Source of the DNA: Akkermansia muciniphila
Lineage (GTDB): Bacteria > Verrucomicrobiota > Verrucomicrobiia > Verrucomicrobiales > Akkermansiaceae
Length of the DNA: 6,341 bases
Direction: 5' to 3'
Assembly (NCBI GenBank): GCA_943324575.2
Contig: CALPMD020000080.1
Coordinates: 1 to 6,341 of the forward strand
The notes under the pieces are model-generated. The model ran no database searches and was not told the DNA's origin. It saw only the letters and a program-made list of their open reading frames with translations. The translations under genes and the position numbers were made by a program. Positions 1 to 6,341 of this stretch are shown here, one piece after another; position 1 is the stretch's first letter, and each line of letters starts with the position of its first letter.

Positions 1-395
1 ACGGCTTTATGCCAAATGGAGGTGTGGTGGGAAACCCAGTGGCTTTCCTGCAAATAGGTCCAAGTTTGCTCGCGAATCGATGGATCACAGTACTCTTTGA
101 TGGTTGCTTCGCGGCTGAACGTGGAAATGTCCAAGGGCAAATTGTGGACACGGATTCGGCTTTCAATTTCCAGTTTGGTGTGTGGATCGGGAAGCTCGAA
201 ATGATGCGTGATGTTCTGAAAAAGATCAGTGAAGCGCCGCAGGCGAGTCGCAGGCACGACCCGAATCAAGGCGCTGATGGTCTTCTGATAAGGGAATGTT
301 CTTGGCTCGAGGTGCAGCGTGTTGACGCTGTGGGTCACGGGCCCGGCATAATAAAATGTCGTACGGTGAAGTACTGAAAGTTTAACGCCTGCCAT
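1..395 (-). CDS. Transglutaminase-like protein, N-terminal part (cut by left window edge)
   Basis: The first 131 codons of a gene running off the left edge can be read on the minus strand. The product starts MAGVKLSVLHRTTFYYAGPV and continues with NTLHLEPR (about residues 25-32), ALIRVVPA (42-49), and FELPDPH (66-72) followed by a charged strand. This is the pattern of the bacterial transglutaminase-like N-terminal beta-sandwich domain that precedes the Cys-His-Asp papain-like domain. The catalytic part lies outside the window, so activity cannot be judged. Relatives are cytosolic proteins encoded beside the same ATP-grasp and alpha-E genes, and are thought to act as peptidases or amidases rather than true cross-linkers. 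It follows the alpha-E gene by 26 bases and probably shares its transcript. I chose the ATG at 395 because homology begins there. A GTG at 425, which overlaps the upstream stop codon as GTGA, is in frame and would add ten residues. Neither start has a clear ribosome binding site. The family call is firm; the precise role is unknown. Confidence 0.85.
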   Translation of the reverse strand, partial: MAGVKLSVLHRTTFYYAGPVTHSVNTLHLEPRTFPYQKTISALIRVVPATRLRRFTDLFQNITHHFELPDPHTKLEIESRIRVHNLPLDISTFSREATIKEYCDPSIREQTWTYLQESHWVSHHTSIWHKA

Positions 396-421
396 TGGCT
401 GAGAAATAACTTCTGATGAGC

Positions 422-1462
422 TCACTGCTGCTGTTGTTCCATCTGCCAAGCAGCGACGTCCGATAATGTCGGATGCATGGGGATCGGGCTGGTTTTGATT
501 CTTTCCGGCATGAGGACGTAAGTTTCGAAAATTTCGCTACTGATTTGATTAAACCGCCCTTGGAGTGCGTCCAAATAATGATGCAGGCCTGTCTCAAAAA
601 TATCGTTGGTCGAACCAAAGTTGAGTTCGGCCAAGAGACGCCCGGACTCGCGTTCAGCTTCATTGGTAAATGAACCGCGGGGCGATCCTGAAATCAGGTG
701 AAGACTGTTGTCAACTTTCTCGACGCAGTAGCGCACCGAGCGGGGGAAATCCTTTGAAAAAATCAGGAAGTCGACCACGCCCCGGGCGCTGATCTCGAGC
801 TGTGCGGTGCGAAATGCGCCCATCGCACCGCATGACCGGAGGATGGCGGTCCAGTGGTGAAGAATGCCTGGCGAAGCGGATGGGTCATCGCCTTCACCCG
901 GCGGCAGGTAGTTAGAGACGTCGAGGAATCGGGTGGTTTTGTCGGCACGCTCCAAGTGCCTGCCCAGATCCATGAATTCCCACGCCTCGTTGCGCGAAGT
1001 CGTGGACGCAGCTATTCCCAGGAAGGTAACTGCAGATCGGCGGATGTTTCCATAGTACTTTGGCGGGTCGGATCCGATCAGTCGGGATGCCTCGTCCGAA
1101 CGGGTGAATAGGTAAAGTGCGTTGAGTTCCTCCCACAGCTCATCGGACAGCTGGTCACGGACGGTGCGCGCATTTTCACGCGCCATGGCGATGCAGGAGG
1201 TGATGCTGTTGAGATTCAGGGGATCATCGGTTAGGAAGCGAATGACCTCACCGCTGCCGGTGTTGTCATAGAGTTTGCTAAAGGCATCTTCGTCACCGGT
1301 GCTTTGAATGATCGGCTGCCAGAAGCCGCGAAGGCGCTCGCTGTCCAGGCTTTCAAAGTCGAGGAGTAGCTGCTGATTGACGTCGATCAGGCGAGCGAGG
1401 TTGTCCGCGCGTTCGACGTAGCGGACCATCCAGTACAGGGTATTGGCAACACGGGAGAGCAT
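422..1462 (-). CDS. Alpha-E domain protein (DUF403 family)
   Basis: The 346-residue product is almost entirely helical and has the family's hallmarks. It opens with MLSRVANTLYWMVRYVERAD, where E17-R18 form the first ER motif. RENARTVRDQLSDELWEELN follows at 95-114, and LGRHLERAD at 166-174 carries the second ER motif. The family usually has a little over 300 residues. The excess here is mainly a C-terminal tail ending in four glutamines. No signal peptide or membrane segment is visible, so it is presumably cytosolic. Its biochemical function is not established. It is found almost always next to, or fused to, circularly permuted ATP-grasp and transglutaminase-like proteins, and has been proposed as a partner in peptide ligation. 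Reading could begin upstream at an ATG at 1525, but that would overlap the ATP-grasp gene by 56 bases, and the added 21 residues look unlike the family. The start at 1462, 7 bases after the upstream stop, matches the conserved N terminus. Tight spacing suggests translation coupled to the ATP-grasp gene. Confidence 0.9.
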   Translation of the reverse strand: MLSRVANTLYWMVRYVERADNLARLIDVNQQLLLDFESLDSERLRGFWQPIIQSTGDEDAFSKLYDNTGSGEVIRFLTDDPLNLNSITSCIAMARENARTVRDQLSDELWEELNALYLFTRSDEASRLIGSDPPKYYGNIRRSAVTFLGIAASTTSRNEAWEFMDLGRHLERADKTTRFLDVSNYLPPGEGDDPSASPGILHHWTAILRSCGAMGAFRTAQLEISARGVVDFLIFSKDFPRSVRYCVEKVDNSLHLISGSPRGSFTNEAERESGRLLAELNFGSTNDIFETGLHHYLDALQGRFNQISSEIFETYVLMPERIKTSPIPMHPTLSDVAAWQMEQQQQ

Positions 1463-1469
1463 GGGATGA

Positions 1470-2906
1470 TTAGTGTCGGAGTACCCAAGTGTCTTTGCTG
1501 CCGCCGCCTTGGGATGAGTTAACAATGAGTGAATCTTTGGTCAACGCGACGCGTGTGAGGCCGCCCGGGACAATTTTTACGTCCTTGCCGTAGATGATGT
1601 AGGGCCGTAGGTCGATGTGTCGGCCTTCCATCGCGCCATCGCACCACGTGGGCGAGCGGGAAAGAGAGATGACCGGCTGGGCAATGTAGTTGCGCGGGTC
1701 GGCAATGATCCGTTCGCGGAATGTTTGGATTTCGTCCTTGGATGCCTGTGGTCCCATCAGCATGCCGTAGCCACCGGATTCGTTAGCGGCCTTCACCACC
1801 AGTTCTGGCAGATTGGCGAGGATGTACTTCATGTCTGCCTCTTCGGAGGCGAGGTAGGTGGGGACATTGGGCAAGATCGGCTTCTGGCCGAGGTAGTACT
1901 CGATCATTTTGGGGACGAAATAGTAGATCACTTTGTCGTCCGCGACGCCCGTGCCCACGGCGTTGGCCAAGGAAACATTGCCGGCGCGATAGGCATTCAT
2001 GATGCCGGGAACGCCCAATACCGAGTCTTTGCGAAATACCACGGGGTCAATGAAATCGTCGTCGATTCTGCGGTAGATGACGTCCACTCGGACCAGTCCG
2101 CGGGTGGTCCGCATGTAGACGAACTTATTGACGACCACGAGGTCTTTGCCTTCGACGATTTCGATGCCCATTTCGCGGGCAAGGTAGCAATGTTCGAAGT
2201 AGGCGCTGTTGTGGCAACCGGGTGTCAGTAGCACGCACACAGGATCCGCCTCGCGACGCGGCGAAATGTGATGGAGCATGTTGAGCAAGTCCCGCGGGTA
2301 GGAATCGACTGGACGGACGCCGAGCGTTTCGAAAATCCCGGGGAAGGCCCGCTTGAGCGCGTTGCGGTTTTCCAGCAAGTAGGAGGCACCCGACGGGCAG
2401 CGCCCATTGTCTTCCAAGACATAATAAACGCCATCGGCACCGCGGATCAGATCGCTGCCACAAATGTGGATATAGATGTCCGCCGCCACGTCGACGCCGC
2501 GGAATTCGGGACGATAGTGCTTTGCCTGCTCGATGTAGAAGCGGGGGATGACCTCGTCTTTGAGGATTTGCTGGTCGTGATAGATGTCGTGGAGGAAGAG
2601 GTTGAGTGCGACGATGCGCTGCGTCAGTCCTGCCTCCAGATGTTCCCACTCGCTGGCCGGCATGACCCTGGGTATCGGGTCGAATGGGAAGATCCGCTCA
2701 GTGCCTTGGTTGTCGTGATAGACGTTGAAGGTGATCCCTTGGCGTAGGAAGTAGAGTTCGGAGTTGGCTTTCCTCGCGAGGAAATCTCGCTGATCGAGTT
2801 TTCCGAATTTCTGAAGAAGTGGGGCGCAGTGATTTCTCACGGTGCCATCTTCGGCGAACATTTCGTCGTAAAATCGGTCAGGATGATAGTCCTTAAACAT
2901 TTCCAT
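1470..2906 (-). CDS. Circularly permuted ATP-grasp protein (DUF404/DUF407 type)
   Basis: This 478-residue protein is a full-length member of the circularly permuted ATP-grasp type 2 family, related in fold to glutathionylspermidine synthase. Visible family blocks are: HPDRFYDEMF near residue 8; FPFDPIPR at 73-80; LEDNGRCPSG at 164-173; DVIYRRIDDDFIDP at 275-288; GNVSLANAVGTGVADDK at 309-325; VVKAANESGGYGMLMGP at 370-386, probably a nucleotide-binding lysine and glycine-rich loop; DLRPYIIYG at 432-440; VPGGLTRVAL at 446-455; and the terminal NSSQGGGSKDTWVL. Such enzymes are predicted to use ATP to activate a carboxylate and join it to an amine, forming a peptide-like amide. The substrate is unknown. 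No signal peptide is seen, so it should act in the cytoplasm. It leads a probable three-gene operon with the alpha-E and transglutaminase-like genes, and a sigma-70-like promoter stands about 60 bases upstream. The ATG two codons in (2900) is an equally possible start. One detail: the family motif that I recall as DN-L-R-[VT]-PSG reads DNGRCPSG here. Confidence 0.93.
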   Translation of the reverse strand: MEMFKDYHPDRFYDEMFAEDGTVRNHCAPLLQKFGKLDQRDFLARKANSELYFLRQGITFNVYHDNQGTERIFPFDPIPRVMPASEWEHLEAGLTQRIVALNLFLHDIYHDQQILKDEVIPRFYIEQAKHYRPEFRGVDVAADIYIHICGSDLIRGADGVYYVLEDNGRCPSGASYLLENRNALKRAFPGIFETLGVRPVDSYPRDLLNMLHHISPRREADPVCVLLTPGCHNSAYFEHCYLAREMGIEIVEGKDLVVVNKFVYMRTTRGLVRVDVIYRRIDDDFIDPVVFRKDSVLGVPGIMNAYRAGNVSLANAVGTGVADDKVIYYFVPKMIEYYLGQKPILPNVPTYLASEEADMKYILANLPELVVKAANESGGYGMLMGPQASKDEIQTFRERIIADPRNYIAQPVISLSRSPTWCDGAMEGRHIDLRPYIIYGKDVKIVPGGLTRVALTKDSLIVNSSQGGGSKDTWVLRH

Positions 2907-2964
2907 GGCTGTGATTTGGATTCATAGCAGGCATCGGGCCAACTTTGAGACCTCATCCCTTAAA

Positions 2965-2992
2965 ATAATAAAGATGCCTTGAAAGGTGGCAA
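2965..2992 (-). promoter_or_regulatory. Predicted sigma-70-like promoter of the ATP-grasp operon
   Basis: Read on the minus strand, a -35 box TTGCCA (2992-2987, 5 of 6 to consensus) is followed after 16 bases by a -10 box TATTAT (2970-2965, 5 of 6) in an AT-rich stretch. Transcription would begin near 2958, leaving a leader of roughly 50 bases before the ATG at 2906. The position fits a promoter for the whole minus-strand cassette. It is a match by eye to the E. coli-type consensus, with no experimental support. Confidence 0.55.
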
Positions 2993-3037
2993 ATCCGACC
3001 AATCAGGGTCAAATTTGTGATCTGGTAGACTCTCCCC

Positions 3038-3066
3038 TTGAAAATCTGAGCGCAGGCGCTTATCTC
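3038..3066 (+). promoter_or_regulatory. Possible sigma-70-like promoter of sdhCA
   Basis: TTGAAA at 3038-3043 (5 of 6 to the -35 consensus) is followed after 17 bases by TATCTC at 3061-3066, which matches only the TAT half of the -10 box. The start site would be near 3073, giving a leader of about 35 bases to the sdhC ATG at 3109. The weak -10 leaves this tentative. A promoter is nevertheless expected here, because the divergent minus-strand genes leave no upstream plus-strand gene from which sdhC could be read. The rest of the 2907-3108 interval shows no obvious operator palindrome or RNA gene. Confidence 0.35.
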
Positions 3067-3108
3067 TCGCTGAGATTCCGCGCGCGGTTCTACCTTTTTT
3101 CAATTGTT

Positions 3109-3792
3109 ATGAATGCTCTCACCCGTTGCCTCGATACTTATTGGTCTTCTTCTATTGGCAAAAAACTCATCGTCGCCCTGACCGGAATTGTTCTGGTTGC
3201 ATTCCTAGCCGGTCATCTATCGGGAAATCTGCTGATGTACGTCGGTCGCGATGCGTTCAATGAATACGCCCATTTCCTTCACACGATGCTCCACGGTGCA
3301 GGCGTCTGGATTGCCCGGGTGGTATTGCTAACAATGCTGGTGCTTCATGTGGCGGCGACCATTTCACTCACCCGCCAGAACCGAGCAGCCCGCAAGCAAT
3401 CCTACGAGTACAAGGCAACCATCCAGGCGTCGAAGTCCTCGCGGATCATGATTCTCTCCGGACTGACCATTCTCGCCTTTGTGGTTTTCCACATCCTCCA
3501 TTACACCGTTCGGGTCGATCCGGCCTTGGCCAAGATCGGCGCGAATGACCCCTACGGCATGGTGATTCTCGGCTTCCAAAATCCGCTGGTCGTCGTGTTT
3601 TACGTCATCGCGATGAGTCTGCTTTGCTCCCATCTTTCACACGGGGTCGCCTCGATCTTTCAAACACTGGGGCTGCGGTCGAAGAAGGCGCAGGGACTGA
3701 TTCGCCAGTTCTCGCTCGTTTACAGCTTCGCCATTTGGGCTGGTTTTATCTCGATTCCAATCGCAGTCCTTACAGGCTTTCTCAAATTCTAA
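3109..3792 (+). CDS. sdhC: Succinate dehydrogenase cytochrome b558 subunit
   Basis: This 227-residue integral membrane protein anchors succinate dehydrogenase and passes electrons from the iron-sulfur subunit through heme b to quinone. Five hydrophobic segments can be seen, at about residues 20-42, 66-88, 113-132, 160-182 and 203-224. This is the layout of the single-anchor, diheme type B enzymes (Bacillus and Wolinella kind). Likely heme-ligand histidines sit one per helix: H36 in GHLSGN, H80 in LVLHVAA, H128 or H131 in FHILHY, and H175 or H178 in SHLSHG. Type B enzymes normally work with menaquinone, which is an inference here. The ATG at 3109 begins at the conserved N terminus, shortly before the WSSSIGKKLIVALTG block. 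The frame stays open upstream to a GTG at 2986, but those 41 codons show no family similarity and overlap both predicted promoters. No Shine-Dalgarno sequence precedes the start, only a T-rich run. sdhA follows after 36 bases, so the two are surely co-transcribed. Confidence 0.93.
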   Translation: MNALTRCLDTYWSSSIGKKLIVALTGIVLVAFLAGHLSGNLLMYVGRDAFNEYAHFLHTMLHGAGVWIARVVLLTMLVLHVAATISLTRQNRAARKQSYEYKATIQASKSSRIMILSGLTILAFVVFHILHYTVRVDPALAKIGANDPYGMVILGFQNPLVVVFYVIAMSLLCSHLSHGVASIFQTLGLRSKKAQGLIRQFSLVYSFAIWAGFISIPIAVLTGFLKF

Positions 3793-3828
3793 TTTCTTAC
3801 GCAGCGGAAATCCTCACGCCTTCCTACC

Positions 3829-5805
<1,977 letters not shown>

Positions 5806-5809
5806 TGTG

Positions 5810-5823
5810 CCGCAGACCTGCGG
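5810..5823. other. Short inverted repeat after sdhA
   Basis: CCGCAG and CTGCGG form a perfect 6-base-pair stem around two bases (or five pairs around a four-base loop), beginning 4 bases after the sdhA stop. No T-run follows, so it does not meet the usual pattern of an intrinsic terminator. It could slow RNA polymerase, protect the sdhCA message from 3' decay, or be chance. It sits within the 33-base gap before rluE, so read-through into rluE remains likely. Confidence 0.25.
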
Positions 5824-5838
5824 TTCGTGTGAGTTGCC

Positions 5839-6341
5839 ATGGTGATCCTATTTCATAAACCTTACGGGGTTTTGTGCCAGTTTACGCCGGATCAGCCAGG
5901 GCAGCGGACGCTGGCAGATTTTGGATTTCCTGCGGGAGTTTACCCATTGGGTCGGCTCGACATGGATTCCGAGGGGCTGTTGCTATTGAGTGATGAGCCG
6001 GGTTTAAACAACCGTCTGCTCGATCCCAAGACCGCCCACCCACGCACGTATTGGGCACAGGTGGAAGGAATTCCTAGCCACGAGGCGGTGGCTAAACTCC
6101 AACAGGGCGGGATCTCGATCCAAGGCTATCGCACGCGGCCTTGCGCGGCGCGTTTGCTGGATGCGGAGCCCGAATTCGCACCGCGCGATCCACCGGTGCG
6201 GTTTCGTAAGGCCATTCCGACGTCGTGGCTGGAGCTGCGCCTGATCGAAGGAAAAAACCGCCAAGTCCGGCGCATGACGGCCGCGGTCGGCTTTCCCACG
6301 CTGCGATTGGTGCGGGTTGCCATCGGTAAACTGTATGGGAT
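5839..6341 (+). CDS. rluE: 23S rRNA pseudouridine synthase, RluE type (cut by right window edge)
   Basis: The first 167 codons are visible. The product converts a uridine of 23S rRNA to pseudouridine; in E. coli RluE the target is U2457 in the peptidyl transferase region. It belongs to the RsuA/RluB/E/F family. It begins MVILFHKPYGVLCQFTPD, the first conserved motif. The catalytic block YPLGRLDMDSEGLLLL starts at residue 35 with the nucleophile D41. IPTSW lies at 126-130 and the C-terminal motif EGKNRQVRRMTAAVGFPTLR starts at 137. There is no N-terminal S4 domain, as in RluE and unlike RsuA, RluB and RluF. E. coli RluE has 217 residues including an N-terminal extension missing here, so probably only the last 10-20 residues lie beyond the edge. 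The ATG at 5839 directly precedes motif I. A weak GTGAG stands 6 bases ahead of it. It may be co-transcribed with sdhA, but has no known functional tie to it. RluE rather than another family member is favoured by PPVRFRKAIPTSW, which resembles the E. coli protein. Confidence 0.9.
   Translation, partial: MVILFHKPYGVLCQFTPDQPGQRTLADFGFPAGVYPLGRLDMDSEGLLLLSDEPGLNNRLLDPKTAHPRTYWAQVEGIPSHEAVAKLQQGGISIQGYRTRPCAARLLDAEPEFAPRDPPVRFRKAIPTSWLELRLIEGKNRQVRRMTAAVGFPTLRLVRVAIGKLYG

Noticed and set aside
9..377. Open frame of 122 codons on the plus strand at the left edge
   Set aside because: The opposite strand encodes the transglutaminase-like N-terminal domain with clear motifs over the same bases, so this is its antisense shadow.
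1463..1525. Upstream ATG extending the alpha-E protein by 21 residues
   Set aside because: It would overlap the end of the ATP-grasp gene by 56 bases, and the residues (LTHPKAAAAKTLGYSDTNHP) do not resemble the family. The ATG at 1462 matches the usual MLSRVAN start.
1617..2231. Open frame of 204 codons on the plus strand
   Set aside because: It lies entirely antisense to the well-conserved ATP-grasp gene. Its composition (many H, V, D, G) is typical of the complement of a coding frame, and no family is recognisable.
2125..2649. Open frame of 174 codons on the minus strand in another frame of the ATP-grasp gene
   Set aside because: It is arginine- and proline-rich and typical of a shifted frame of a GC-rich gene. 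The main frame is continuous and has every family motif, so no frameshift is implied.
2986..3108. In-frame 41-codon upstream extension of sdhC starting at GTG
   Set aside because: The extension has no membrane-protein or family character and overlaps both predicted promoters. The conserved SdhC N terminus starts at the ATG at 3109.
5810..5823. Intrinsic terminator between sdhA and rluE
   Set aside because: The stem is only 6 base pairs and is not followed by a T-run, so I list it only as a short inverted repeat.

Overview
The window is ordinary bacterial chromosome. It holds two full-length genes and one left-truncated gene on the minus strand in its left half, and two full-length genes and one right-truncated gene on the plus strand in its right half. 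The two groups diverge from a 202-base intergenic region (2907-3108). The SdhA protein belongs to the Bacillus/Bacteroides-like branch (N-terminal [10 protein letters not shown] block, [17 protein letters not shown] site). SdhC is a single large cytochrome b with five helices. Shine-Dalgarno sequences are weak or absent at every start. From memory these traits fit Verrucomicrobiota (an Akkermansia/Luteolibacter-like lineage) best, with other PVC or Bacteroidota-related groups as alternatives. This taxonomic call is an inference, not something the window proves.

Left half, minus strand, in order of transcription: a circularly permuted ATP-grasp protein (2906-1470), an alpha-E domain protein (1462-422), and the N-terminal beta-sandwich part of a transglutaminase-like protein (395 to the left edge). 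This trio is a widespread but functionally unresolved cassette. Comparative genomics has proposed that it makes or handles peptide-type amide bonds: the ATP-grasp as ligase, the transglutaminase-like enzyme as peptidase or amidase, and alpha-E as helical partner. The genes are 7 and 26 bases apart, and a good sigma-70-like promoter (TTGCCA, 16 bases, TATTAT) lies ahead of the first, so they are very probably one operon.

Right half, plus strand: sdhC (3109-3792, cytochrome b558 membrane anchor), sdhA (3829-5805, flavoprotein), then rluE (5839 to the right edge, 23S rRNA pseudouridine synthase). SdhC and SdhA are two of the three parts of a type B, menaquinone-linked succinate dehydrogenase. 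The iron-sulfur subunit gene sdhB, which normally follows sdhA directly, is not here. rluE starts 33 bases after sdhA instead, so sdhB must lie elsewhere if the complex works. This is the most unusual point of layout in the window.

I saw no tRNA or rRNA gene, insertion sequence, CRISPR array or long repeat, and no sign of a wholly new system. The poorly understood part is the amidoligase-type cassette on the left.
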